A DNA stretch of 64,000 bases from Plumapathes pennacea (GCA_964036295.1 OZ038464.1:10340001-10404000); one strand, 5' to 3'; shown: positions 10,176-21,837, counted from the first letter of the stretch. Notes: a model not told the origin generated them from the sequence alone. A program made the numbers and translations.

Positions 10176-13152
10176 ACTCGCCAAACGCATTGCAGCCATG
10201 AATCTCGCAGCAGTCACGCCAACCCCTGCCGTAACACCCGCTCAACCAAAAGCAGCTGCTTACACAGCTGAGTGGACTGCAGGGTGCAGGTCCGGGCCGG
10301 ACAGCCAGAGCTCTGAAGACAATGAGGTAGCCAAAAGCGCCAGCGAGTCTGCAATGTCAATGTTCAATGCTGCTATAGAGAAACTGAACCAAGTGGCAAC
10401 CAGTGCTGGTCGGGTCAGTCCGTTAACGTTTCAGCTGAAAACTACATGGGATGAGGCAAGGGAAGACGAGCAGCATGTGTGCATTGACAAGGCTACTGAG
10501 GCCTGCAGTCTCGTATGTGACGTCATAGCGCCGAAGGCTGGACAGGGGCTGTTTCAGGCATGTTTCACACCACATAAAGAGACAAACTACGGAGACCTTG
10601 CACCGCTAATGCATGCCTATAGCAACGCCACGACAAAGAACGTAAAGACCCAGATTCTGAGCCTGTACGCTTATCGATATCCAGTGAAGACGCTTCAGAG
10701 GATCCACGAGCCTTACGCCAAGTTAACCGAGTGGCAAATCAGACGCGCTAGAGGTCACGCAAGAGAGTATGGTCCAGGCTCCTTAGTAGAAACGTCACCA
10801 TCTCATCGAGTTCGACTGTCACCAGCGAAACTTGACCACTTTTTAGACTTTGTCAACCGCCCCTACTTCTATCAAGATGTGGCATTCGGTACGAGGAAAC
10901 TAAGGCTTAACAGCGGCGAGAAGATCACAATGCCAAATGTTATTCGCAAAGTGACGAGGTCAACAATGGTCAGACAGTACCTTCAGTTCTGCGAAGAAGA
11001 ACAGTTCGAACCGCTAAGCCGCGCAACTCTATTTCGCGTTCTTGAGGTAAGGGAAGCCTCTCAGCAGCGGTCCCTGAGTGGCTTGGACAACATAGCAGCC
11101 GACGGGTCAGCGGCGTTCGAGCGACTACACCGAATAGTGGACGAGCTTGCTCAAATAGGGCTGGAGAAGAGCGTGGCAGATGAATTGCGGAGATCCCTTC
11201 GAGATGGTAAAAGGTATTTCAAAACTGAATACCAGAGTCACTGCCAGGTTGACGAAAGCCAATGTCCCGATCACTGTCGGAAGTTAGGTCTCAGCGATCC
11301 GAACGATCCAGATTTCCAAGAACAATGTACACACCAACATACACTTGGTTGCCCTCAATGTCATGACATCACTTCCTGTTTGCATAAGGTGCACCAGATT
11401 GTCAAGGATGGTAAACCCTTGAGCTTTTACAGCAAGGAGCAACAAGATGACTTGTTGTACGACATCGAGAAAGCGTCGGACACCATCGTCCAATGGAAAG
11501 CTCACATAATGAGATCCGTGAATCAGGAATGTGCGAAGCAAGATATCCTTGCAAATCTTGACCAGAGCTCATGTCTTCTTGTCATGGATTGGGCCATGAA
11601 GTTCCTGCAGCTGCGTTATAGAGAGAAACAAAGCGACTGGTATGGAAAAAGAGGGCTGAGTTGGCACATTAGTAGCATGATATCTAGAAGCCAGTCTGAC
11701 ACGACTGAAGTCATTTCGTACGCGCACCTGTTTGACCAGTGTACCCAGGACTGGTTTGCAGTCACGTCAATTGTTGAAGACCTTCTCAAGCATCTTAAAG
11801 TCAAGAATCCACTGCTGCAGAGAGTCTATCTAAGGTCGGATGAAGCTGGTTGTTACCATAACAGCTCCTTGATAGCCGCTGTGAGAGATGTCGCAAAGAG
11901 GGTTGGTGCTGAAGTCCATGGTTATCATTACTCAGAGCCACAGTCTGGCAAGGATATTTGCAATCGTATCCTCTGTCCAATGAAGTCCTCAATCCGTACT
12001 TACTGCAACGAAGGCCACGATGTTCTAACTGCTGTGGACATGAGAGACGCATTAACGAAACACCCAGTAAAGGGAACAACAGCCACAGTCAGCATGGTCA
12101 ACGAGTCGAAGAAGAACCTTTCTGTAAACAAGATAGAGCAATTCAGCAGCCTCCACAACTTCAGATATGAAGATACTGGTCTTCGAGTTTGGAAATGTTA
12201 TGGTATCGGGAACGGGAAGTACATTCCATATGACAGGATATATATCGAGCACCAGGAACCAACAGCGCTGCAAACAACAGAACCTCAAGGGTTTTATGAT
12301 CCTCCAGAGAAGCGCGAAGTCAAGCGTCGTACAGAAGCGAGCAAGAAAACCGAGTGTCCGGCGCCAGTATTTGAATGTTCCGTGTTTGGATGTGTTGAGA
12401 TTTTCGAAACCTTAGCGCAACTGGAGCTTCACCTGGACGTTGGCAAGCATACTCTCAGCAAGCTAAACCAGTATGATGCAATCCGAAGGGACTGGGCACT
12501 CAAATTCTCATCAGTAGATACTGCTGATACCAAGAGTTGTTCATCAGATTCAAGGGAGCCACAAACCTCTACGGGGGATACTACTGCTAGCTCAACTCTA
12601 CAAACAGGATGGGCCCTGAGTAAACCGAGGAGCAACGTTAGATTTTCAGAGAAGGCAAAAGAATACCTAACAGCACGGTTCACACTTGGGGAAAGAACTG
12701 GGCACAAGGCCGACCCTGTCCAAGTTGCATCAGACATGCGAAACGCCAAAAATGAAGCTAATGAACGTTTGTTCCTTAGAACAGAGTGGATGACGAAAAA
12801 TCAGGTCCAGAGCTTTTTCTCGCGGCTAGCAGCAACGCGTCGCAGAAATCAGGGTATGGTCGGGCTGTCTGTGGACAAGGAGGAAGACGTCCAATGCTTG
12901 CAGGATAATTCCGACAGACAAGATCTGGTGGACATGGTAAACAAGGAAATCAACGTCTCGCATCCCATCTGCTACGACAAGTACGATCTCTGCGAACGTT
13001 ACCATAGCAACACGATTAAAGAATTTAACGTGGCCATGCTGAAGACCATCTGTAACCACTTTGAGATCCCTGTAAAATCGAGAGACAAAAAGAAAGTTCT
13101 CATAGACAAACTGTCGGACATGATCAGTGAATGTGAGCATGTTCCTCACTAG
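10176..13152 (+). CDS. Transposase-like gene, exon 3: DDE-like core, C2H2 finger, SAP-like C-terminus
   Basis: The acceptor is CTCCCACAG|A at 10,175; joining gives DEPSR-LAKRIAAMNL without a break. The exon alone encodes 991 residues, the whole gene about 1,162. Counting from the internal Met at 10,198: an acidic residue in LLVMDWAMKF (D464), a second in YLRSDEAGCYHN (D548) and a third near YSEPQSGKDICN (D586) have the order and hydrophobic context of an RNase H-like transposase core. A C2H2-type finger follows (about 726-752, ECSVFGCVE to HLDVGKH). The last ~45 residues (FNVAMLKTICNHFEIPV, then KKVLIDKL) fit a SAP DNA-binding helix pair. The frame has no stop or frameshift, and the intact ORF plus TIRs suggest recent activity. 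The DDE assignment is inference. Confidence 0.75.
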
Positions 13153-13699
13153 AACCATGTACAGCGATCGCATGAAAGAGCCGTTGTGCAGTCCTGGCTC
13201 AAGCCCCCTGGCCTTTCCATGTTCGTGAAGCTGCCCAATGGAACCTAGACACAGCTCTAGGATGGAATATTTCGAGTTGTGTTCAGTGTATTAACGTCAC
13301 TGTAGTGGAAACATCTTGTTTTGTAAAATGAAAAACATCTTGTTTTAGTCATAATTTGTTTTCTCAAATCTTATTTAGGCGGCAGTGAATCAAATAACAG
13401 TGTTCGTGACAAATATTTGGATAAAACAAATATGATTTTGAACATCAGCAGTCTATTAGGTATATGTGGTTAGTTGTCTTATTTGAGAGGATCTTTTGCA
13501 ACATAATTGCGAGGGGTTGCACTATCATTCTATGTTTCGCAGTTCACATGTACCTGATCATCATGTATAGTTATTTTCGATCTTTCAGAAATAAGCCCTC
13601 AATATAAGCCCTCGTATCTCGATGTTCTTTTTATCAAATAGCAGAGGCTATATAATAGTTTAATGTCTGATTCTTAAAGAATTTTGGCCCTGAACCGAT

Positions 13700-13985
13700 G
13701 TTCATTTAGCGCGAAACGTGGCCATGTTTTTTTCAAGCTTTGATCTGCTAACGAGAGACTCGATAGAGGCCGTGCTCGAGTTTCAAAGGCAATACCTACC
13801 TATTTACTGGATCTGTTATGGAATTCTACAATTTGAAGGATTGGATTAGATTGGCCGAAGTTGGAAATAAGTCCAAGTTGCGATTCACGTATTAGCTGTA
13901 TTATGACAAAATCTGCTCGAGATGGGCCGATTTTGCAATAGGCGGAAACATCACAAATGCTTGCACATGTGCTGATACAAACGGT
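13700..13985. repeat. Diverged subterminal direct repeat of the right TIR
   Basis: The 3' untranslated side of the element (13,153-14,045) has no gene. Within it, 13,700-13,985 repeats TIR positions 14,225-14,515 in the same orientation: GAGACTCGATAGAGGCCGTG, GGCAATACCTACCTATTTAC, and ATTATGACAAAATCTGCTCG occur in both. It is more diverged than the TIR arms are from each other, so it is an older duplication. Confidence 0.8.
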
Positions 13986-14045
13986 GATGTAGCAGACTCG
14001 TTACAAACTGACTCCCCTCTGGTCTTGAATTTGCATCCCTTGGGT

Positions 14046-15035
14046 GTTGTACGCGAATAAATTGGCAAGCGGTTTACCTCGTGAATTTAAGCGGACCTCG
14101 GTGGAAGCAGTGTCACAACAGAGTCGATCAATGGGGATAGTTTTTTCAACTTTTAAGCCCTCCAATCTCGATTTTCTTCCTAAAGACCGACTGTAATAGC
14201 TTATTGTCTGTTTTAGTAGGCTATTTAGCGCAAAACGTAGTCATGGTTTAAAGCTCTGGTTCGCTAAACAAGAGACTCGATAGAGGCCGTGCTCTATAGC
14301 TATTAATTCGAAGGTTCGACGGCAATACCTACCTATTTACCGGATCTGATTATGGTCTTCAGCCATCTGAGGGGTCGGAAAATGGCTCAAGTTGGAAATA
14401 TGCCCATGTTGCGAAGCAGGTAAGCTGTATTATGACAAAATCTGCTCGAGATGGGCCAATCTCGCAATAACCGGAAATATCGCAAATGCTCGCACATGTG
14501 CTGATACAAACGGTCATAACTTTTGAAATACGAAAATCGTACAGGGGTTTTTGCACAGTTTTGCCAATAAAGGACTAAACTTTTCGGCTGTGTAGGTTAT
14601 TACTATGAATTAGGTCCCAAGTTTGAAAAAACAGCTTCTAAATCAAGGCGATTTCCGCCCTTTGTTCGATGGCGATTAGCAGGGGTCACAATATGCCTGA
14701 TTTCGCCTTACCAGCTAAATTGAGGTGAAACTTGTTACTCTCTTAGAAAACTAGAGAGCCCTATGAACAATTCGATATACAATTCATTGCTAGATAAAGC
14801 GAATAGAACATTTTACAGCGGCACGAAAAATGCCAAAATTTCAATTTTCGAGACGTTGCGACGGGCCTTGACGGGGCAAAATGTTTAACGGCTCCCAGCG
14901 TGGCCAAAATTTTTTTTGGAATCAAACCAAACTTGTTTTAGTTCTAACCTCAGTAAAGTCTTTCAGTTGCCAGAGTTTAAGGCAAAATTATTTTTGACGC
15001 AAAATGGAGTGGGTGGTTTTTACAGAGACAGCCTC
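14046..15035 (-). repeat. Right terminal inverted repeat (~990 bp)
   Basis: This is the reverse complement of 7,432-8,417. It ends GTTTTTACAGAGACAGCCTC directly before TTAA. A few substitutions distinguish the arms near the tips (for example ATTTCCCGTC on the left against the complement of GACGCAAAAT on the right). Confidence 0.92.
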
Positions 15036-15039
15036 TTAA
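15036..15039. repeat. Target-site duplication TTAA, right
   Basis: CAGCCTC is followed by TTAA and then ATTTCGGTCAGG, which is array-unit sequence. It pairs with 7,428-7,431. Confidence 0.93.
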
Positions 15040-15556
15040 ATTTCGGTCAGGATTATAGTCAGTGGATGATCCTTACAAAACTAACAATTGTTGCAAAGAA
15101 GGCAGTACACAAGGTGATTCACTGCGATTTTTTTAAATTAAAAATGATCCCTACCTTAATGAACTCCCTCATCAACAGCATTAACTGTAAAGTGAAAATG
15201 TGCAGATTGTCAAAGTTGTGTAATGCATCTTTGTGCTCTTGGTATCTATATACCATATGACAGTTGTCACACTCCTTGTAGAAAGTGCTTACATCTGCAG
15301 AGAAATTAAGATAGTAACTAATACGAGCAGATTCGAAACAGACTAATAATTGATACAGACTTAATGATACACTTGATGTATGGCAAAATCGTGTATATGC
15401 CCTTTACGTTCAGTGTCGAAAACAAATTATTCCTAAATCTTACTAAACGACCGCATCATTGAACTAAGTCAATTTCTAAAAGTCAAGGTGAAACTTGTCC
15501 GTCAGCATGTGTGAGAAATTTTACTAGCCTCGTATGATTTCTGTTATTCCTAGAAT

Positions 15557-15960
15557 CATGGCTTGGCTGGTAATTTTTTGCTGTGCGCCCAGAGGTAAAC
15601 TGCATTGGTGGCACTGCTCCTCAGTAGGTGTAGGCAACAATGGAAGAGAAGGGCTGTTAGACTTGGGTATTTTCGGAGGAGCCAGGGTGTTGATAATAAA
15701 CCATTTCCTTTACGATTGGCGTGCTTGCCGTTGATGTCTGCCTTTGTGTGCCAGGATGCGACTGCTTGCTGATGGGTGGGGCTTGCTGTCCACTTTTTTT
15801 TTATGGGTTTTTAGATGGCAGTGGTTATCAGGTTGTCTTTGGAAAATATTTCCACAAAAGGCACAGTGCCAGTGGCTGTGGCTGTGGAATGTCTTCCTGC
15901 GGTATGTGCAGTCCAAGTAGCATTTCATCATTATTTTGTGTAAAGATAAAAAATAGAACA
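15557..15960 (-). pseudogene. C2H2 zinc-finger remnant, unit copy 3
   Basis: This carries the same CAFCGNIF to HLKTH finger as copy 1. The tail frame differs (KKKVDSKPHPSASS) because a T-run (15,796-15,803) is one base longer on the plus strand. No complete gene can be assembled. Confidence 0.5.
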
Positions 15961-16639
15961 TAAAATAAATAAATAAATAAATAAATAAATAGAAAATAAT
16001 AAGCAGGGCAGAACAGAAATCTCGGTTCTTGGCCAAGGTGCTCCTGCCCCTTCTGGACTTGAAGTCCACATACACAAATTCCCTCCCGCACCGACTCATT
16101 TTGCGCAAATGTTCCTGCGTAAACATAAAAAGTTAGAGTTTGGGACATAATCCTACTTTTACTCACAACAGCATCCAGACAATGATCGAGCAAACTTACA
16201 GGGCTATTAGATGCCAAACCCTGGGAATTTTAGACTGGGGGTCTGGGGTCCACTTGGTCTAACGGCAAAGCGCTGTGGCGGGGTTGAGTGATGCAGAGCG
16301 AAGGGGAAGTCTGAAACTTGAGGTATTCGATACCGGAAATGCCATTTTTCCATTCGATCAGGGAAAACTTTTGTTGTTCGTGGTCCAAATGATGCCATCT
16401 TTCAGATGTCAGAAACACACTCAAAACTTTTCTTTCTCTCTCTCTATATATATGTAAATTATATATACATACAGTATTCCTCTCTGATTGTCTTTTTTGA
16501 CATAAATGAAAAGGTCGTGTAGGAGAGTGGGATATCTGTGATTATCGTAATTCTAGTTTAGAAGTGCAGCGATGTAAACGCTAGATTCTGATATCAATGA
16601 AACTAATTGAGCAGTTTGAAATCTCAGGTTGAGCAGTTG

Positions 16640-17190
16640 GCTAGACACTTGGTCTGGGGTGACAGTTACTGGCATGACAGGGACTAGCTGCCCCTTGGCA
16701 GACCCCACACGTTGTTTCCCTTGTGTGTTATTTCATTTTGGGATGGCAGTCCTTTGCAAAGTGGCCCTGCTTGCGACAGGAATAGCATGTGACAACCTCT
16801 TGCTGTCTCGCTTCCCCAGGTGTCTTCTCAGTGCTGTTTTGCTCAAGCTCTTGTATTTTCCTGTTCATTCCCAGAACGAGTTCCTTAAGTTCAAGAATTT
16901 CTGTCAAAATCTTGTCATCAGTTGATGCGGTAGTCACGTCATTAAGTATCTTGGTCTTTCCCGCTGGCATATTGGTCTTGCAGGTCTTCCAAGCACTTTC
17001 CATATGGCACACAACATGAACTGCCTTGGTGAGTGATTCCAGTTGAGATATGAACACTCTCTCCCCCATTTCTTTGCTGATGGCAACTCCGCAGAAACTG
17101 ATCCCTGGCCAATTCGACCTTGAGTGAGTAATCTCTGTCAGAGTATGCATTTTCGGCTAGTTCCATCAGGCAGTCGAGGGATATCTTCAT
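16640..17190 (-). pseudogene. Gypsy-type Gag remnant, unit copy 3
   Basis: This has the same layout as copy 1: MKISLDCLMELAENAY, a shared 2-base frameshift near 17,086-17,092, the LTEILELKELVLGMNRK helix and a CYSCRKQGHFAKDC knuckle. A private 1-base loss after the knuckle (GGGATGGCAG instead of GGGATGGGCAG, near 16,741) ends the frame early. Confidence 0.65.
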
Positions 17191-18629
17191 TTTGTTTTTG
17201 CACTATTGTTCATGTCATGAATGATTTCAGAATACACTGTATAGATACAATTGTAGAAATCGTTTGCTTTAGTTTGGGAGTGCCAGTTGACAGAACAAAT
17301 TGCTTGCTTGGTTCGAATCCCATTGAAGCATGATATTTTTTCAATTCAGTAAAGGTTTTCAATGCTTGATGCACATGCAGCCCAGGCTCTGTTCAAGGAA
17401 AGCATACAACGAAAAAACAATATGACGTAAGACGCTGTTGCTGGTTGCTCTCCTTCCGTCCTTGTTTACGAACGAAAACCTCATGTTTCTGGAAAGGCGG
17501 AACTCCCTGGCCACTTTCCTTTTGAAGGCAGTCGTAGTTGCCCGTGAATTCCAGGGAAAACGCAAAAATAAACAAATCAAGGCAATAAGTTGTGACAAAA
17601 GCAACAGCAACAGTGCATTTACTTGTATGTGCCAAATTACGTAATTTATAAAAGTTATTTCTCTAAATATGAGTGAAGAGTGACACAGGATTCACTTTTC
17701 AAACAGCTGCGTACATATATGATTGAATTCAATTCCTCACGAGGCATTGAAAAGCATCCTTTTTTGCAGAGGTCCCACAATAGTACTGGTGGATGGTGGC
17801 CACAACTGGAACAGAATAAATAGGAATGCGCACATAGGGTCTCAAAGTGCAGGAACGCAGTCCGAAATACATTATCAGGAACTGCAACTCCCAGAGTGTT
17901 GCACAGACTGCTGCAATCGTCGAAACTGCAGCTGTATTAACCTGGCAGTCAAGAAATAATGTGATACAATTCAAAATTTGTTGTTAAAATCAATATAGGA
18001 TGGTTAACGCAAAGCTTAATCAGAAAAAAGGAACAGGTTTCAACGAGGGAGTGAAACCATGACCTCCGCAAGTTATAAAAATTATTAGCACATAGGAGAG
18101 CCCGTCATATTTAAATTTCGGTCAGGATTATAGTCAGTGGATGATCCTTACAAAACTAACAATTGTTGCAAAGAAGGCAGTACACAAGGTGATTCACTGC
18201 GATTTTTTTAAATAAAAATGATCCCTACCTTAATGAACTCCCTCATCAACAGCATTAACTGTAAAGTGAAAATGTGCAGATTGTCAAAGTTGTGTAATGC
18301 ATCTTTGTGCTCTTGGTATCTATATACCATATGACAGTTGTCACACTCCCTGTAGAAAGTGCTTACACCTGCAGAGAAATTAAGATAGCAACTAATACGA
18401 GCAGATTTGAAACAGACTAATAATTGATACAGACTTAATGATACACTTGATGTATGGCAAAATCGTGTATATGCCCTTTACGTTCAGTGTCGAAAACAAA
18501 TTGTTCCTAAATCTTACTAAACGACCGCATCATTGAACTAAGTCAATTTCTAAAAGTCAAGGTGAAACTTGTCCGTCAGCGTGTGTGAGAAATTTTACTA
18601 GCCTCGTATGATTTCTGTTATTCCTAGAA

Positions 18630-19013
18630 TCATGGCTTGGCTGGTAATTTTTTGCTGTGCGCCCAGAGGTAAACTGCATTGGTGGCACTGCTCATCAGTA
18701 GGTGTAGGCAACAATGGAACAGAAGGGCTCTTAGACTTGGGTATTTTCTGAGGAGCCAGGGTGTTGATAATGAACCATTTCCTTTACGATTGGCGTGCTT
18801 GCCGTTGATGTCTGCCTTTGTGTGCCAGGATGCGACTGCTTGCTGATGGGTGGGGCTTGCTGTCCACTTTTTTTTATGGGTTTTTAGATGGCAGTGGTTA
18901 TCAGGTTGTCTTTGGAAAATATTTCCACAAAAGGCACAGTGCCAATGGCTGTGCCTGTGGAATGTCTTCCTTCGGTATGTGCAGTCCAAATAACATTTCA
19001 TCTTTACCTCGCG
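18630..19013 (-). pseudogene. C2H2 zinc-finger remnant, unit copy 4
   Basis: The finger CAFCGNIF to HLKTH is intact and the tail (KKKWTASPTHQQAVAS, then ALLFHCCLHLL and AVYLWAHSKKLPAKP) is open for longer than in other copies, giving a ~179-codon frame with upstream sequence. This is the least broken version, but no start or splice structure is visible. Confidence 0.5.
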
Positions 19014-19678
19014 TAAAGATAAATAAATAGAAAATAATAAGCAGGGCAGAACAGAAATCTCGGTTCTTGGCCAAGGTGCTCCTGCCCCTTCTGGACTTGA
19101 AGTCCACATACACAAAATTGCCCCCCCCCCCCCTCGACTCATTTTGCGCAAGTGTTCCTGCATAAACATAAAAAGTTAGAGTTTGGGACATACTTCTACT
19201 TTTACTCACAACAGCATCCAGACAATGATCGAGCAAACTTAAGGGCTATCAGACCAGTGGCGGGGTTGGATAGGGCAGAGCCAAGCGGAAGTCTGAAACA
19301 TGAGGTAATCGATGCCGGAAATGCCATTTTTTCATTCGATCAGGGAAAATTTTTTTGTTGTTCGCGGTCCAAACGATGCCATCTTTCAGATGTCAGAAAC
19401 ACACTCATAAAGCTTTTCTCTCTTTCTATATATATATATATATATATATTTAAATTATATGTACATAAAGTATTCCTTTCTTATTGTCTTTTTTTGACAA
19501 ACTAAAAGGTCGTGTAGGAGAGTGGGATATCTGCGATTATCGTAATTCTAGTTTAGAAGTGCAGTGATGTAAACGCTAGATTCTGATATCGATGAAACTA
19601 AGTGAGCAGTTTGAAATCTCAGGTTGAGCAGTTGGCTAGACACTTGGTCTGGGGTGACAGTTACTGGCGTGACGGGGA

Positions 19679-20187
19679 CTAGCCGCCCCTTGGCAGACCC
19701 CACGCGTTGTTTCCCTTGTGTGTTATTTCATTTTGGGATGGGCAGTCCTTTGCAAAGTGGCCCTGCTTGCAACAGGAATAATATGTGACAACCTCTTGCC
19801 GTCTAGCTCTCCCAGGTGTCTTCTCAGTGCTGTTTTGCTCAAGCTCTTGTATTTTGCTGTTCATTCCCAGAACGAGTTCCTTAAGTTCACGAATTTCTGT
19901 CAAAATCTTGTCATCAGTTGCTGCGGTAGTCACGTTATTAAGTCTCCTTGTCTTCCCCGCTGGCATATTGGTCTTACAGGCCTTTCAAGCACTTTCCATA
20001 TGGCACAAAACACGAACTGCCTCGGTGAGTGATTCCAGTTGAGATATGAACACTCTCTCCCCCATTTCTTTGCTGATGGCAATGCCTCGCAGAAACTGAT
20101 CCCTGGCCAATTCGACCTTCAACAAGTAATCTCTGTCAGGGTACGCATTTTAGGCTAGTTCCATCAGGGAGTTGAGGGATATCTTCA
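19679..20187 (-). pseudogene. Gag remnant, unit copy 4, ancestral frame retained
   Basis: At 20,080-20,090 this copy keeps the two bases that copies 1-3 have lost, so ELARDQFLRGIAISKEMGE reads straight through. It has its own lesions: the GAA of MELAENAY is TAA, and the knuckle's first cysteine is tyrosine (TYYSCCKQGHFAKDC). It shows what the undamaged protein frame looked like. Confidence 0.65.
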
Positions 20188-20239
20188 TTTTGTTTTTGCA
20201 CTATTGTTTATGTCATGAATGATTTCAAAATACACTGTA

Positions 20240-20745
20240 TAGAGGAGTCCTCGTACAGTAGGAAAATTCCACTTTCCATTGTATTCTGTGTCGTCATCTT
20301 GTTAAAACCTGGATTCTGAAATCTACATTCCTCTTGTAAAAGTTAAAATTTGCCAAGGTGATTGTTCGATTCCCACCGACTGTATTTTGCTATTCCTTTC
20401 TGAAGAAGTGTCTGCGTTTTAACACAATACTGGCGTCTGGGATATTGTTCAGGTAGGCCAGTCGATGCTTTAAAGAATTCGTTTCACAGCTAGCAGGCTT
20501 GCCTCCCATTCACTGGCAAAACATCTGAGCAGTTTACAGCCGTCTGTCGAACTGCTTGGCCTTGTATCTGCATCTTGTTGTACAAAAGCACTTCCGTTCG
20601 TACTCTACAGCTTCAACTGTTAACTGCCATTTTTTGGTGACAGCTGCCGCATGACCTCACCAGTGGTTGTTTGTCTGACTGACTGACGAACATTAAATTT
20701 TGAGATGTCGACCCGCTTGGAGTCTCCAAATAAGGCAATACTACT
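20240..20745. repeat. Right flank of composite repeat, copy 1
   Basis: This block has no coding signal. It is closely similar to 28,300-28,810 (GTCCTCGTACAGTAGGA, TGTGTCGTCATCTTGTTAAA, TGTCTGACTGACTGAC). The two copies diverge abruptly after AATACTACTG (20,745 and about 28,810), which defines the right boundary of the composite repeat. Confidence 0.8.
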
Positions 20746-20779
20746 GTATGGTGGCCCAGGACTGCCATAGGGAAATCAT

Positions 20780-21005
20780 TAAAAAAATCCTAAATCTAAA
20801 AATAAAATGAGACGAAAACGAAACAAAACAAAAAGAAAAACAAAATAAATTGAAAACAAAAGTAAAAGCAAAACAAAAAACAAAGTAAATCAAAATCAAA
20901 ATCAAAACAAATTGAAAACAAAAGTAAAGCAAAACAAAAAGCAAAGCAAAACAAAATCAAAATCAAACAAATTTAAAACAAAAGTAAAACGAAACGAAAA
21001 TCAAA
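20780..21005. repeat. A-rich low-complexity tract
   Basis: This is an imperfect array of AAAACAAA and AAAATCAAAATC-type motifs. The minus-strand frame through it encodes only F, V, C and L repeats and is not a gene. Confidence 0.9.
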
Positions 21006-21084
21006 ATTCGCTGTGGCCCAGAGCTGCCATAGACCAGCATGCCTTGCACGCGTATGACCGAGAAGGACTGGTGTCACCATAATC

Positions 21085-21837
21085 ATGGCCACCGCTCGAA
21101 TACGAAATGATGAATGGACTGAGGATCTTGTTTTAAAAGAAGAAATGTAGAAATTGGTTCACAAAGGTCTTCAACGTGAAGAGATTTTGAGTTTTATGAA
21201 ACAGGACTTTAGTCAATACGCTTGGAGCATGCGAACCCTGGATCGGCGTCTGCGACACTTTGATATCCGTTATACTGACACGAATGTCACCGTGGATGAA
21301 GTAAGAGCAGCCATTACAAAAGAGCTTGAAGGACCCGGCCGGCTTCTTGGCTATCGAGCCATGTACAACAAAAGAAGGCAGGTGCACCATCTCAATGTAC
21401 CACGGAACTTGGTACATGACATGTTATTCGATCTTGATCCAGAAGGCCTTGAAGCTCGATGCCCCATCAGAAAGAGGAGGAAGGTCAAAGGAAATTTCTC
21501 GACCAGAGGGACTAATTGGGTCCACTCAATGGATGGCCATGACAAACTAATGGGATATCAAAATAGCACATTCCCACTTGCCATTTACAGTGCTATTGAT
21601 ACAGCAAGCAGGAAACTTTTGTGGTTAAGAGTCTGGGTGAGCAACTCTGACCCCAGACGAATTCGTCGGTGGTACTTAGAGCATCTCTATGAATCAAGAA
21701 GCATCTCCTCGATTGTAAGAGTGGACAAAGGCACTGAAACTGGGGTAATGGCCACAATGCACACATTCCTCCGCCAAAACCACGGTGAAATGGACCCCAG
21801 TGACACAGTAGTCTTTGGACCGTCAACGGCTAACCAG
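21085..21837 (+). pseudogene. Integrase-core (IS3EU/Ginger-like) gene, exon 1
   Basis: The ATG at 21,085 (MATARIRNDEWTEDL) starts a 251-codon exon with one in-frame TAG at 21,148. After the stop come a helix-turn-helix-like stretch (GLQREEILSFMKQ to LDRRLRHFDI), RLLGYRAMYNKRRQVHHL, and the retroviral-integrase-type core: aspartate in VHSMDGHDKL, aspartate in VRVDKGTETG, and the glutamate at the start of exon 2. It ends GPSTANQ at donor CAG|GTAAGC. This protein class is frequent in cnidarian, fish and mollusc genomes as the transposase of cut-and-paste elements with integrase cores. Exact superfamily is inference. Confidence 0.78.

Larger units (their letters stand above)
7432..15035 (+). mobile_element. 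7.6-kb long-TIR DNA transposon with TTAA duplication
   Basis: This is a complete element of 7,604 bp. It begins GAGGCTGTCTCTGTAAAAAC and ends with the exact reverse complement. The terminal inverted repeats are ~986-990 bp and about 95% or more identical by eye over the outer 250 bp. It is flanked by TTAA on both sides, and several empty sites in sister repeats prove the boundaries. It carries one spliced gene of three visible exons (8,483-13,152). TTAA duplication occurs in piggyBac, Kolobok and Sola-type elements. The ends do not look like piggyBac (no CCYT start) and the protein lacks a recognisable THAP domain, so the superfamily is left open. Confidence 0.93.
15040..18086. repeat. Array unit copy 3 (full-length reference unit, ~3.06 kb)
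   Basis: This is the most complete uninterrupted unit, from ATTTCGGTCAGG to the next GCACATAGGAGAGCCCGTC. It holds the C2H2 remnant (15,557-15,960), an AAAT microsatellite (15,961-15,992), a Gag remnant (about 16,640-17,190) and the shared AT-rich spacers. Very high similarity to copy 1 by eye, including the shared Gag frameshift, points to recent duplication. Confidence 0.88.
18087..20239. repeat. Array unit copy 4, right-truncated
   Basis: This abuts copy 3 head to tail at GCACATAGGAGAGCCCGTC. It carries the C2H2 remnant, a poly-C run (19,119-19,133), an (AT)n run (19,430-19,450) and a Gag remnant. After GAATGATTTCAAAATACACTG it passes into a different sequence, shared only with the end of copy 6, instead of the usual spacer. 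Confidence 0.85.

Noticed and set aside
7432-15035. Classification as piggyBac because of TTAA
   Set aside because: The termini are GAGGCTG and not CCYT-type, the arms are ~1 kb, and the protein lacks the piggyBac layout. TTAA alone is not sufficient.
20741-20944. Phenylalanine-rich minus-strand frame
   Set aside because: It is the complement of an A-rich low-complexity tract.
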